Assembly: GCF_003611695.1 (NCBI RefSeq)
Contig: NZ_RAWE01000021.1
Span: 1-64,000 of the forward strand
Source of the DNA: Corallococcus carmarthensis
GTDB taxonomy: Bacteria > Myxococcota > Myxococcia > Myxococcales > Myxococcaceae
Direction of reading: 5' to 3'
DNA length: 64,000 nt
The notes under the pieces were generated by a model. The model was not told where the DNA came from. It did not search any database and worked only from the letters and a program-made list of their open reading frames with translations. Positions 50,801 through 59,066 of the stretch are shown piece by piece; the stretch's first letter is position 1, and the number at the start of each line of letters is the position of its first letter. The translations under genes were made by a program, and so were the position numbers.

Positions 50801-51615
50801 ACCCTGCCTATTCGTGGCCTTCCATCCCCATCGTCTGGCCGCCCGCGCAGTGGAACACCACCGCGTTGCCGCAGACCTCCGCCATCGCCACGGTGGGCGA
50901 CCTCAACGGGGACGGCTGCGACGAGGTGGCATGGCGTTACTCGGACAACACGCACTCGGGCATCGTGATCGCCTACGGCCACGACGCGGGCGGCGCGCGG
51001 TGCGGTGGACGCAAGGTGGGGGCCACCGTGCGCATCGCCGGGGACGCGGAGGTGGGGCGCTCGTTGATGAACCTGGGAGTGGCCACCACGCGCGCGGGGA
51101 AGTTCCTGGGGACCTCAGGGGCGGACTTCCTCGCGGTGAGCGCCAACAACTACCTGGTGGACGGCGTGAGCCAGCAAGCGGTGCTGCTCATCCAGACCTC
51201 CAAGCTCACCCCTACCGCCTCCCCCGATGAGACGCTGCTGGACGTGGTCAACCTGGCCCCGCTGAACCTCACCTACCGCGCCCGCGCGGTGAGCTTCGGC
51301 ACCTCGTTGTCGGGCGGTAGGGACCTCAACGGCGACGGCATCCCAGACCTGTGGGTGGGCGCGCCCAACGCGTCGGTGGCCTCGGATGGCGACGGCGCGG
51401 CGTTCCTCTTCGCCGGTGGCGCGAAGTCCACGGGCCCGCTGTCGCCCTTCCTGCTGGTGGTGGGTGACGGCGCCGAGCGCTCCTATCTGGGCCAGTCCAT
51501 CTCCGTCGTCCCCGGCTCCGGAGGCTCGCCGCCCACGGCCGTCATCGGCGCGCCGAGGAGCTATCGCACCGGCACGCAGAACGGCACGGCGTACTCGCTG
51601 CCCCTGCCGTTCTGA
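47878..51615 (+). CDS. Giant FG-GAP beta-propeller lipoprotein
   Basis: 1245 aa from ATG 47878 (MKRLLRATPLAALLTLACDG; lipobox LTLAC); the open frame extends upstream through a hairpin but is not coding. The N-terminal 230 residues look like Ig-like beta domains (GSGHYTFRAEAGG, VGTATFTLTTNGSG). About eight FG-GAP/integrin-alpha-like repeats follow, each with a Ca2+-binding DxDGDGxxDL loop: DFDGDGIQDLAV, DLDGDGLADLAV, DADGDGDMDLFV, DLNDDGRPDLAA, DFNGDGRPDMVA, DFNGDGKQDLAV, DLNGDGCDEVAW, DLNGDGIPDLWV. This should fold as one or two propellers on the cell surface, binding ligands or partners. It stands last in the surface module and may be transcribed separately because of the preceding hairpin. 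Confidence 0.88.
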   Translation: MKRLLRATPLAALLTLACDGELKPAEQLPYVGPCEGLAPLTLSAEPTTVRSESVATLTAGGGSGHYTFRAEAGGSSGDMRGNRFVAGSTPGEDTLTVVDDQCGGSTSVKVKVIAGFGVSPARAMLRPGTSFQILIEGLVGTATFTLTTNGSGATLTDAGVYTAGQVEAQDVITVRDTKSGDTVALQYTVSKAAKLVGDPQYLGVPSGSSAPLGTAGGTDRVTWSKKSGPGSVVNGRIVVEAGATGTVVLEAKDAFTGDVAPVSVRVLDELTRPLLAHGKLSDVAMMVTADFDGDGIQDLAVGQRESELSRPTGGAVFIYKGSASGLPVKPTWVLTGETEGALFGDMLAVGDLDGDGLADLAVSSPGADVTIGDSGAVYLYTFKPGQAPALLRPALTGLGRGGFGTGMAIADADGDGDMDLFVGSPGGDLSTLAGISRRGVIDIFTLTKGQPVPDLPAVRLGGQDVKVTGEFELKSTTELGRAIVVADLNDDGRPDLAALHRLTRFKADNTADGQQMAVAVYFARDTAPRYRSAPDQYVLVSNTAVETMANEGTFRLGAIPGEGSRPPFLLVMADRADAPDLRTTGGVAAQVDAGGAYLFDLRGATLAADPATVKPVKVPLTNAFARFYGDARSITATRSWAVMDVDGTPGPELLLGAPYASVTVGTTTLGNAGKVLVFPLTGLTKDTAMNKPLAALGGAAKAEVLGAGLSAWNLPSGPVLVGFSGRASSASGAFTGRVDIFQKAGATLADWSRSGLDVAAKASVERFGETVAVSRLNGKVMALVGSPGFSGPGPNNDGADLTVGRAYTFDTAEPGKATVAGEGASSPWYGGRNVGVDVAFTDFNGDGRPDMVAGATALVIPATNSVATERDPYVANACMTAATQSLGGLLVSAGQADGTFKPAWRVFAPSVVATCDDAAATKCKRTTIGRGVVGGFDFNGDGKQDLAVLRDRGMDVFLGRAPEDASLAKLTLACDPAYSWPSIPIVWPPAQWNTTALPQTSAIATVGDLNGDGCDEVAWRYSDNTHSGIVIAYGHDAGGARCGGRKVGATVRIAGDAEVGRSLMNLGVATTRAGKFLGTSGADFLAVSANNYLVDGVSQQAVLLIQTSKLTPTASPDETLLDVVNLAPLNLTYRARAVSFGTSLSGGRDLNGDGIPDLWVGAPNASVASDGDGAAFLFAGGAKSTGPLSPFLLVVGDGAERSYLGQSISVVPGSGGSPPTAVIGAPRSYRTGTQNGTAYSLPLPF

Positions 51616-51616
51616 G

Positions 51617-52570
51617 TCACGCCGCGGGCGGGGCTTCCGGAGGCACCTTCGCCTCCGGGGCCTCGTCGCGGTTGGCGAGCGCCGCCGCCGTGAGGATGAG
51701 CGCGCCGCCCGCCAGGAGCGACGGCGTGAGCGGCTCGCCCAGCAGCGCCACGCCCAGCGTCACCGCCACCAGCGTGTCCAACAGCGCCATGGCCCCCAGC
51801 GCCGCCAGCGAGATGCGCGGCAGGAGCCAGTACAGGCACTGGTAGGTGAGCACCGTCCCGCCCAGCGCCAGGTACAAGAGCGCGCCCACCGCCTTGGGCG
51901 TCCAGTGCACCGGCTGGTTCCACTCCAACAGCGCGGACGCGGAGAGCAGCAACACCGCGCTGCTCAGCGTCTGCACCAGCGTGAGCAGGTGCGGCGGCAC
52001 ATGTGTCATGTGCTGGCGCACCAGCACGTTGGCCACCGCCACCACGGACGCCGCGACCAGCGTCATCGCGCAGCCCAGCAGCACCTGCCCGGAGAAGCTG
52101 AGCGACACCAGCTCCTGGTGCTGGAGCGCCACCACGCCCGTGAGGCCCAGCCCCGCGGCGAAGAGCTTGCGCGCGGTGAGGGGTTGGTCGGGCAGGACGA
52201 TGCGCCCCACCAGGAGCAGCCACACAGGGAAGGTGGAGAAGAGGAGCGCGGACCAGCTGGAGGGAATCCACTGCTGCGCCACGAAGAGCAGGCCGAAGGG
52301 CACCGCGAGCTGGAGCACGCCAATCCCCGCGATGCGCCACCCGGTCCCGCCTCCCAATGCAGTCCCGCGCGAGCGCGCGAAGGGCAGCAGCGCCAGCCCG
52401 GCCACGAGCATCCGCGTGCCCACGAAGCGCAGGGGCGGCAGGTCCTCCAGCCCCACCTTCACGGCGGCCCAGGTGGAGCCCCAGAGGATGAAGCAGGTGG
52501 CGTAGGCCAGGGACACCTTCCACCGCGGCGCGGGCTTCGCGACGGGGCTCACGACGGTCACGGACGACAT
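51617..52570 (-). CDS. EamA/DMT-family transporter
   Basis: 317 aa with about ten membrane helices in two EamA halves. The first begins LAYATCFILWGSTWAAVKVG and PPLRFVGTRMLVAGLALLPF; the second begins after LVAASVVAVANVLVRQ, with SAVLLLSASALLEWN and GALLYLALGGTVLTYQCLYW. The C-terminal helices contain LLAGGALILTAAALANRDE, the typical end. These exporters move amino acids or other small metabolites across the inner membrane; the substrate is not predictable. It follows ligD by 75 nt on the same strand and converges with the FG-GAP gene, with one base between stops. Confidence 0.92.
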   Translation of the reverse strand: MSSVTVVSPVAKPAPRWKVSLAYATCFILWGSTWAAVKVGLEDLPPLRFVGTRMLVAGLALLPFARSRGTALGGGTGWRIAGIGVLQLAVPFGLLFVAQQWIPSSWSALLFSTFPVWLLLVGRIVLPDQPLTARKLFAAGLGLTGVVALQHQELVSLSFSGQVLLGCAMTLVAASVVAVANVLVRQHMTHVPPHLLTLVQTLSSAVLLLSASALLEWNQPVHWTPKAVGALLYLALGGTVLTYQCLYWLLPRISLAALGAMALLDTLVAVTLGVALLGEPLTPSLLAGGALILTAAALANRDEAPEAKVPPEAPPAA

Positions 52571-52645
52571 GGCGGCGCGGGAGGTAGCACGCGCCGCCCC
52601 CTTCCGGGAAACATCCGTTCAGGGCGCGACGCGTCAGCCGCGGGT

Positions 52646-55192
52646 CTACTCGTCCGGCAGCACCTGCTTCACCCGGAGCACGGGCGCGAGCAGGTCCCCC
52701 ACGGCGTCCAGGCGCTTCTTCAGCGTCTTGAGGCGGAAGCGGTGCGGGTCCAGGCGGCCGTTCACCTCGCTCCATGCGAGCGGCGCGGAGAAGGGTGCGC
52801 CCTCCACGGCGCGCAGGGAGTAGGGCGCCACCACCGTCTTGCCGCGCGCGTTCTGGCCCGCGTCGATGTAGAGCCGTCCGCCGCGCTCGCGGATGGAGCG
52901 CTTCGTGGTGGCGATGTCGCTCAGCTCCTCCTCCAGCTCGTGCGCCCGCGCGTCCGCGAACGCCTGGGTGCGCGCGTAGGTGTGGCCCGGCGCCAGGGGG
53001 ACCAGCACGTGCAGGCCGCGCTTGCCGGATGTCTTCGGGAAGGACTTGAGGCCCAGCTCGTCCAGGCGCGCGTGCAGCAGGGTGGCCACCTTCACCACGT
53101 CCTTCCAGCCGCCAGTGCCGGGGTCCAGGTCGAACACCACGAAGTCCGGCTGCGCCAGCCGGGGCGCGTGGGACAGCCACATGTGCAGCGTGAGCGCGGA
53201 CTGGTTGGCGAGCCACAGGAGCGCGGACGCGTCCTTCACGTTCACATGGCGCAGCGTCTTGTCCTCGTGGCGCACGCGCAGCGTGGGCAGCCACGCGGGG
53301 ATGCCGGACAGCTCGTGCCGGAAGAAGCCCGAAGCCTGGATGCCCGCGGGCCACTGCTGGTGGGCCAGGGGCCGGTCCTCGAGCAGGGGCAGCAGCAGCG
53401 GCGCCACCTGCTGGTAGTACGCGAACACGTCCGCCTTCGTCAGGCCAGACTCGGGGAACAGCACGCGGTCGCCGTGCGTGAGGACCACCTCCGGCGCGCG
53501 CGCGGACTTCCCGCGCGCTGTCTTCACGGCGGGCGCCTTCTGGGTCGCGGTGCGCGCGGCGGCCTGCGCCGGTGCGCGGCGTGAGCCCCGGCGGGCGGCG
53601 CCCTCGATGGGGGCCGGATGTTCCCGCACGACCTCCTTCGGCACCTTGTCGCTGCGCAGGCCCTGGAACACGGGGTGGCGCAGGCGGCCGTCCTTGGTCC
53701 ACTCCGTGAAGTTCACCTGGGCCACGTACTTCGGCTTCACCCAGACGGTGTCCGTGTTCTTCGGCGCATCCACGGCGGAGGGCTTCTTCACGCGCGTGGC
53801 GTCCAGCAGCCAGCGCAGCTCGCGGCGGTCCGCGGAGGTGTAGCCCGTGCCCACCTTGCCCACGTCGTGGAAGCCGGTCCTGCCCCGCACGCCCACGCGC
53901 AGCGCGCCAATCTCCGACTTCGCCCGTGCGTTCTTGATGGGCAGGTAGCCCAGGATGACGACCTCCTGGCCCGCGACCACCTTCAGCTTCAGCCAGTCCC
54001 CGGAGCGCGTGCCCGTGTAGGGCGAGTCCTTGCGCTTCGCGATGATGCCTTCCCACCCCTTGCGCCGCGCCTCCAGCAGGGCGCGCGACAGCGGCAGGTC
54101 CAGCTTCTCGGAGAGCTGCAGCGGCAGCTTCACGTGAGTCATCAGCTTCTCCAGCCGCGCGCGGCGCTCTTCGTAGGGAAGCTCGCGCAGGTCCTCGCCG
54201 TCCAGCCACAGCAGGTCGAACATCACGAAGCGCTGCTCCGCGCCTTCTTCCGTGTGCTGCAGGAGTTGGAAGCGCGAACGGCCCTTCTCGTCGAGCGCGA
54301 CAATCTCGCCGTCCACCACCACGTCGTGCGCGGGCAGCTCGCGCAGCGAAGCGGTGAGCCGCGCGAAGCGGCCCGCCAGGTCATTGCCCCGGCGGCTCTG
54401 GAAGGCGAGCTTCCCGTGCGTGAGGGCGCACACCGCGCGGAAGCCGTCGTACTTCACCTCGTAGGCGTGCGTCTCGTCGTGCACCTCGTCGGACACCGCC
54501 AGCCGCGCCAGCATGGGCGGCCACACGCGCTCCAGCAGCGCCTCTGGCGACGAAGGCGGGCGGGCCACCTTCTTCTTCGCGGGCTTCTTGTTGCGCGGCA
54601 CCCCGGGCTTGCGTGGGCCCTGCGTCTCCACCCGGCCGCTCTTCACGGACTCGGGACGCTCCACGGTGACGTCGTAGCCGGGCCTGGCCTGTTCATCCTT
54701 CGCCTTGAAGAAGAGCCACTGCGCCTTGCCAGCGCGCGGACGCGTGCGGATGAGGTGCCAGCGTCCCTTGAGCTTCGCGCCGTGCAGCACGACCTCCAGG
54801 TGTCCGCGCTGGAGCTGCGCCTTGGCGTCGCCGGGAGGCACGACCTCGAAGGTTCCGGACTCCCAGAGCAGCGAATCGCCGCCGCCGTACTGGTCATCCG
54901 GGATGTGCCCTTCGAAGTCCGCGTAGGAGCGCGGGTGGTCCTCCGTCTGGACCGCGAGCCGCTTCACGGAAGGGTCGTGGCTGGGGCCCTTGGGGATGGC
55001 CCAGCTCACCAGCACACCGCCAATCTCCAGGCGCAGGTCGTAGTGCATGCGCGTGGCGTCGTGCTTGTGGATGACGAAGACGGGTGCGTTCGACTTCGGA
55101 GCCACCACGTCCGGGGACGGCTCGGGGGTGCGCTGGAAGTCGCGCTTCGTCCGGTAGTGACGCAGCCGCTGCTGGGTGTCGGAGGTCTTCAC
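52646..55192 (-). CDS. ligD: Multifunctional DNA ligase LigD
   Basis: 848 aa from GTG 55192 (VKTSDTQQRLRHYRTKRDF); an ATG at 55237 would add 15 residues, so the start is uncertain. Domain order is 3'-phosphoesterase (about 25-160; VIHKHDATRMHYDLRLE, SWAIPKGPS), ATP-dependent ligase (about 205-520; nucleophile Lys247 in EVKYDGFRAV, later GWEGIIAKRKDSPYTG), then a Ser/Lys/Ala-rich linker, and the primase-polymerase domain (about 570-848; FVVFDLDPGTGGWKD). This PE-Lig-Pol order is found in Pseudomonas-type LigD. It repairs double-strand breaks by end joining with Ku. No ku gene is in the window, so the partner is encoded elsewhere. Confidence 0.95.
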   Translation of the reverse strand: MKTSDTQQRLRHYRTKRDFQRTPEPSPDVVAPKSNAPVFVIHKHDATRMHYDLRLEIGGVLVSWAIPKGPSHDPSVKRLAVQTEDHPRSYADFEGHIPDDQYGGGDSLLWESGTFEVVPPGDAKAQLQRGHLEVVLHGAKLKGRWHLIRTRPRAGKAQWLFFKAKDEQARPGYDVTVERPESVKSGRVETQGPRKPGVPRNKKPAKKKVARPPSSPEALLERVWPPMLARLAVSDEVHDETHAYEVKYDGFRAVCALTHGKLAFQSRRGNDLAGRFARLTASLRELPAHDVVVDGEIVALDEKGRSRFQLLQHTEEGAEQRFVMFDLLWLDGEDLRELPYEERRARLEKLMTHVKLPLQLSEKLDLPLSRALLEARRKGWEGIIAKRKDSPYTGTRSGDWLKLKVVAGQEVVILGYLPIKNARAKSEIGALRVGVRGRTGFHDVGKVGTGYTSADRRELRWLLDATRVKKPSAVDAPKNTDTVWVKPKYVAQVNFTEWTKDGRLRHPVFQGLRSDKVPKEVVREHPAPIEGAARRGSRRAPAQAAARTATQKAPAVKTARGKSARAPEVVLTHGDRVLFPESGLTKADVFAYYQQVAPLLLPLLEDRPLAHQQWPAGIQASGFFRHELSGIPAWLPTLRVRHEDKTLRHVNVKDASALLWLANQSALTLHMWLSHAPRLAQPDFVVFDLDPGTGGWKDVVKVATLLHARLDELGLKSFPKTSGKRGLHVLVPLAPGHTYARTQAFADARAHELEEELSDIATTKRSIRERGGRLYIDAGQNARGKTVVAPYSLRAVEGAPFSAPLAWSEVNGRLDPHRFRLKTLKKRLDAVGDLLAPVLRVKQVLPDE

Positions 55193-55445
55193 ACTCCAAC
55201 GCTCTGCACAGGAGAGCGGGCGCGCAATTCCTCCCATCGGTTGGTGGGCGGGCAGGGAGGCAGGCGCTCCCCGTGGACCCGGCATCTGATTTTCCGGCCA
55301 CACCCTGGAAGGGGTGCCCCGTCCGTCCGCCTGCCCTGGGTGCGGAAGGGGGATGGGTGCATGGGATGGCGGTTGGTTCGCGGAAGCGGCGTCCCCACAT
55401 TGTTCGGGCCCCAGCACTTGCCGTACCCGGCTGGAGGAGGCACCC

Positions 55446-55931
55446 ATGGCCGACAAGTCCGAAGTGGCTCGCCTGCACAGCCTGGCCCAGCTCGATGCCG
55501 ACGCCGTGGGCGCGTATGACGTGGCCATCGCCCGCATCGGGCCGGCCCTGGTTCGTGAGCGCCTCAACAGCTTCCGCGCGGACCACCTGCGCCACGTGCA
55601 GGACCTCAACACGCTCATCCGTCACTTCGGAGGTGAACCGGTGACGCTGCGCCCGGACCTGAAGGGCACGGCGATGAAGGGCCTGACGGCCATGACGGGG
55701 CTGATGGGAACGGAGGCCACGCTGTGGGCCATGCTCGGCAACGAGGAGCTGTTCGACCGGGCCTATGAGCTGGCGCTCCAGTTCGAGTGGTCCCCGGAGG
55801 TGAAGGTCCTCATCCGCCAGCACCGCGAGGACGAGCGGCGTCACGGCACGTGGATCCGCGACGCGGTGCGCACCCGTCCCTGGGCGGAGAGCCGCATGCC
55901 CTTCATGGACACCGCCGAAATGGGCGCCTGA
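55446..55931 (+). CDS. DUF2383 ferritin-like protein (PA2169 family)
   Basis: 161 aa from ATG 55446, with GGAGGAGG upstream. It is an all-helical ferritin-like bundle: ARLHSLAQLDADAVGAYDVAI, LVRERLNSFRADHLRHVQDL, and EVKVLIRQHREDERRHGTWI, where Asp/Glu and His residues on the helices (DADAVGAY, ADHLRH, REDERRH) could bind two metals. The central segment is rich in Gly, Met and Leu (KGLTAMTGLMGTEATLWAML). Members of this family are often stress-induced; the biochemical role is not established. It is divergent from ligD, with 253 nt between, and precedes hutF by 44 nt. Confidence 0.85.
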   Translation: MADKSEVARLHSLAQLDADAVGAYDVAIARIGPALVRERLNSFRADHLRHVQDLNTLIRHFGGEPVTLRPDLKGTAMKGLTAMTGLMGTEATLWAMLGNEELFDRAYELALQFEWSPEVKVLIRQHREDERRHGTWIRDAVRTRPWAESRMPFMDTAEMGA

Positions 55932-55975
55932 AGCCGCTACCGCGCGTCGTGGCGAACTGGCATACGCTGCCGCGC

Positions 55976-57358
55976 GTGAGCGACATCACTGTCTACCAAC
56001 CCGACTTCCTCTTCGCGGAAGGACGTTTCCACGAAGGCCGTGCGCTGGCGGTGGGCGCGGATGGCCGTGTGCTCGGCGCGGTGCCCGAAGGGGCGCGCGT
56101 GGAGCGGCTCGCGGGGCGGGCGCTGTTGCCGGGGCTCGTCAACGGACACTCGCACGCGTTCCAGCGGCTCATCCGCGGACGCACTGAATACGTGGCGTCC
56201 GCCGGCGGGAAGGATGACTTCTGGTCCTGGCGCGAGGCGATGTACCACGCCGCGGAGGTGCTCACGCCCGAGGACATCCACGTCGCCTCCCGGCAGGTGT
56301 TCCTGGAGATGGCGCTCGCGGGCATCACCACGGTGGGCGAGTTCCACTACCTGCACCACCAGCCGGATGGGACGCCCTACGCGGACCGCAACGCGCTGGC
56401 GCACGCGGTCATCCGCGCGGCCACGGACGTGGGACTGCGCATCTGTCTGCTGCGGGTGGGCTACGCGCGCGCGGGCTTCAACGCGCCCTCGAACCCGCGT
56501 CAGCGCCGCTTCATCGACGCGGACGTGGACACGTTCCTATCCACCACGGAGGCGCTGTCCCACGCGACGCGCGGTGACCCGCGGGTGAACGTGGGGCTCG
56601 CGCCGCACAGCGTGCGCGCGGTGTCTCGGGACTGGCTGACGCAGGTGGCCCGCACCGCGCCCGCCAGCATGCCCATCCACATGCACGTGGCGGAGCAGCC
56701 GAAGGAGATTGAGGCGTGCCTCGCGGAGCACGGCCGCCGTCCGGTGGAGCTGGTGTCGGACGTGGGCCTGCTGGGGCCGCGCTTCACGGCCGTGCACGGC
56801 GTGCACCTGACGGAAGCCGAGGTGACGCTGCTGGGCCGGGCGCAGGCCACGGTGTGCGCGTGCCCGTCCACGGAGCGCAACCTGGGGGACGGCATCGTGC
56901 CGGCGGACGCGCTGGTGAAGGCCGGGGCGCGCGTGAGCTTCGGCTCGGACAGCCAGACGGTGGTGGACCTGCTGGACGAAGCGCGGCAGCTGGAGCAGCA
57001 CCTGCGCCTGGTGCGGCTGCGCCGGGCGGTGCTGGACCCGGGGACGGGGACGCTGGACGGGCTGTCGGCGCGGCTCTTCGACATGGCCACGGTGCAGGGC
57101 GCGCGAAGCCTGGGGATGGGCACGGGCACGCTTTCAGCGGGGTCGCCCGCGGACTTCTTCACCGTGGACCTGCACCACCCGTCGCTGGTGGGCGCGGGAC
57201 CCACGTCGCTGCTTCCGGGCATCGTCTTCGGAGCGGCGGGAGGGGCGGTGCGCGAGGTGGCGGTGGCGGGCCGGCTCATGGTCCGGGACGGCCGGCATCC
57301 GCTGACGGATGAGAGCGGCCGGGCCTTCCAGCAGCTCGCCCGGCGCCTCTACCCATAG
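55976..57358 (+). CDS. hutF: Formimidoylglutamate deiminase
   Basis: 460 aa from GTG 55976 (VSDITVYQPDFLF); the frame is open through the preceding gene but homology begins here. This is an amidohydrolase of the HutF type: NGHSHAFQRLIRGRTE binds zinc, FHYLHHQPDG and GLAPHSVRAVSRDWL supply later histidines, IHMHVAEQPKEIEA holds the next ligand, HGVHLTEAEV and FGSDSQTVVDLLDE the last. It converts N-formimidoyl-glutamate to N-formyl-glutamate plus ammonia in histidine breakdown. No other hut gene (hutH, hutU, hutI, hutG) is in the window. The usual family length is about 450. The RBS is weak. Confidence 0.92.
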   Translation: MSDITVYQPDFLFAEGRFHEGRALAVGADGRVLGAVPEGARVERLAGRALLPGLVNGHSHAFQRLIRGRTEYVASAGGKDDFWSWREAMYHAAEVLTPEDIHVASRQVFLEMALAGITTVGEFHYLHHQPDGTPYADRNALAHAVIRAATDVGLRICLLRVGYARAGFNAPSNPRQRRFIDADVDTFLSTTEALSHATRGDPRVNVGLAPHSVRAVSRDWLTQVARTAPASMPIHMHVAEQPKEIEACLAEHGRRPVELVSDVGLLGPRFTAVHGVHLTEAEVTLLGRAQATVCACPSTERNLGDGIVPADALVKAGARVSFGSDSQTVVDLLDEARQLEQHLRLVRLRRAVLDPGTGTLDGLSARLFDMATVQGARSLGMGTGTLSAGSPADFFTVDLHHPSLVGAGPTSLLPGIVFGAAGGAVREVAVAGRLMVRDGRHPLTDESGRAFQQLARRLYP

Positions 57359-57364
57359 GGTTGG

Positions 57365-57401
57365 GGCACGGTTCGATATGCCGTGCCGGAGCGGGACGTT
57401 G
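57365..57401 (+). promoter_or_regulatory. Promoter/operator element of the first ChaN-like gene
   Basis: A 7-bp inverted repeat (GGCACGG 57365-57371, CCGTGCC 57381-57387) overlaps CGATATGCC (57374-57382), which is followed after 13 nt by ACGTTG (57396-57401). The same CGATATGCC-N13-ACGTTG arrangement lies before the second ChaN-like gene at an identical 66 nt from the ATG. It likely includes a -10 region and binding site. The inverted repeat might alternatively terminate hutF. Confidence 0.5.
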
Positions 57402-57439
57402 ACGAAGCGCGACGTGGGGTTTTCCACGGGAGGATGTGG

Positions 57440-58918
57440 ATGCGCTCAAGATTCTGGCTGTGGTTGGTGATGTTGATGGGGCTGGCGGTGGGGGGCTGCG
57501 CCGGGCGTCAGGAACTGGAGACGCCGGACTACGAGGCCATCTACGACCTGCCGCTGGAGGAGATGTGGCCGTCGGTCCGTGAGTACTTCACGGACGCGAA
57601 CCTGCCCTACCGCGAGGACCGGGGCAGCCTGGTGCTGGAGACCGAATGGAAGCAGGAGTTCGGCGGCTCGAAGATCGCGGGCTACTGGCACCGCTACATG
57701 GTCATCGGCAAGCGGGAGACGCCGACGAAGAGCAAGCTGTGGATCATCCGCATCACCAAGACGGTGAACAAGGCGCTGGCGCAGCCCGGCCGGCAGTTGG
57801 ATTGGGGCGCAGGGCGGGGGCTCGGCGGACCTCCCAGTGAGCGCGGCTCGGGGGCGCCGGGTGATGCGTCCTCGAGCACCGCTTACGGTGTCTCCATCGA
57901 GGATGACGAGGACCGGCTGGCCTTCCCGGTGGGAGAGAACGCCTTCTACGTGGACTCCGGTCAGGGCACGCGAGACCTGACCATGGAGTGGCGGGTCTTC
58001 CGGGGCATCATGCCGAAGCTCGCGAAGCAGCAGGCGGTGAGCGCCGAGCAGCAGGTGGCGAAGGCACCGGGCGCGAAGGAAGCCCCGGCGTTCACCGAGT
58101 GCGGCCAGTCCATCCTCGGCCTGAAGAAGCAGGCGAAGGCGGGCGGGGTGATGCTGCTGGGTGAACTGCACGGCACGCAGGAGGTGCCGCGCTTCATCGC
58201 GCAGTCCGTGTGCCAGCTCGTCACGTCCGGCATGCCGGTGACGGTGGGCCTGGAGCTGCCCGTGGAGAACGAGGCACGCATCGCCACGTTCCTCCAGAGC
58301 CAGGGCGGCGAGGTGGATTGGCTCAAGCTGATGGAGGCCCCGTTCTGGCGCAGCCCGTATCCGGACGGGCGTGGCAGCGAAGCGGTGGCGAACATGCTGG
58401 AGCAGCTGCGCCAGCTGCGAGCGCAGGGGCTGGACGTGGCGGTGTTCGTCTATGACCACCCGAAGCTGTCGGGCCAGAAGCGCGAGGACGCGCTGACGCA
58501 GACGGTGCTGGCGCAGGTGAAGGCGTCACCGCGGCGCTTCCACCTGGTGGTGAGCGGCAACGTCCATCCGCGCACGGCGAAGGGGTTGCCGTGGGACAAG
58601 CAGTACCGGCCCATGGGCTACCTGCTGAAGGACCAGCTCGACGACGTCACGTCGTTGGACATGGCCTACGACAGCGGCACGGCGTGGATCTGCGCGGCGG
58701 ATGAGAAGGGCCGGAAGCTGGACTGCGGCGTGAAGGAGGCGAAGGGGAAGGACAACGGCGACCGCTTCTTCGTCCACGCCTGGGACTCGCCCAACAAGGA
58801 GGGCTACCACGGGGTCTTCTACGTAGGCCACGTGACGGCCTCCGAGCCCGCCATCCGCAAGGGGCTGGGCAACCCGGACGCGGCGCCCGCTCCGGAGGAG
58901 TCCACGTCCGGCTCGTAA
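57440..58918 (+). CDS. ChaN/Tiki-like lipoprotein, tandem copy 1
   Basis: 492 aa. ATG 57440 is preferred over ATG 57434 because GGGAGG then sits 6 nt upstream. The lipobox is LAVGGC (Cys20). The N-terminal domain (about 25-210) has EAIYDLPLEEMWPSVREYF and YWHRYMVIGKRETPT, and is unassigned. The C-terminal domain (about 220-480) resembles ChaN/TIKI-superfamily proteins: VMLLGELHGTQEVPRF, VGLELPVENEARI, FWRSPYPDGRGS, VFVYDHP, HLVVSGNVHPRT. Family members bind haem or act as metal-dependent hydrolases. This copy has an extra Gly/Ser-rich insert (near 120-145) absent from copy 2. It is about 148 nt from the second copy. The role in this organism is unknown. Confidence 0.82.
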   Translation: MRSRFWLWLVMLMGLAVGGCAGRQELETPDYEAIYDLPLEEMWPSVREYFTDANLPYREDRGSLVLETEWKQEFGGSKIAGYWHRYMVIGKRETPTKSKLWIIRITKTVNKALAQPGRQLDWGAGRGLGGPPSERGSGAPGDASSSTAYGVSIEDDEDRLAFPVGENAFYVDSGQGTRDLTMEWRVFRGIMPKLAKQQAVSAEQQVAKAPGAKEAPAFTECGQSILGLKKQAKAGGVMLLGELHGTQEVPRFIAQSVCQLVTSGMPVTVGLELPVENEARIATFLQSQGGEVDWLKLMEAPFWRSPYPDGRGSEAVANMLEQLRQLRAQGLDVAVFVYDHPKLSGQKREDALTQTVLAQVKASPRRFHLVVSGNVHPRTAKGLPWDKQYRPMGYLLKDQLDDVTSLDMAYDSGTAWICAADEKGRKLDCGVKEAKGKDNGDRFFVHAWDSPNKEGYHGVFYVGHVTASEPAIRKGLGNPDAAPAPEESTSGS

Positions 58919-59000
58919 CAGGCACCCGAGGGGGATGACAGGGGCCGTGCGAGTCACCCGGGACGGTGGCCCGCGCGGCCTCTGGCTTTTCGCGGGCACA

Positions 59001-59028
59001 CGATATGCCCACCGCTTACGCAACGTTG
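59001..59028 (+). promoter_or_regulatory. Promoter/operator element of the second ChaN-like gene
   Basis: CGATATGCC (59001-59009) followed after 13 nt by ACGTTG (59023-59028), 66 nt before the ATG, identical in order and distance to the element in front of copy 1. The local palindrome GGGCA-N7-TGCCC (58994-59010) surrounds CGATA. Conservation against otherwise diverged leader sequence marks it as functional. Confidence 0.5.
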
Positions 59029-59066
59029 TTCAGCGCATCGCGGAATGAGAGGGAGGCACCTTGCGG

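Noticed and set aside
44788-50982. A 2064-codon open frame on the minus strand across the surface module
   Set aside because: Its composition is the Arg/His/Gly/Ala-rich pattern produced by antisense reading of GC-rich codons, and it covers five well-supported genes on the plus strand.
48730-51400. DNA-level tandem repeat array in the FG-GAP gene
   Set aside because: The DxDGDG units recur at protein level with irregular spacing and diverged codons; this is a propeller, not a DNA repeat array.
55193-55618. N-terminal extension of LigD beyond the phosphoesterase domain
   Set aside because: It overlaps the divergent DUF2383 gene and reads as shadow; family members start just before the RLRHYRTKRDF block.
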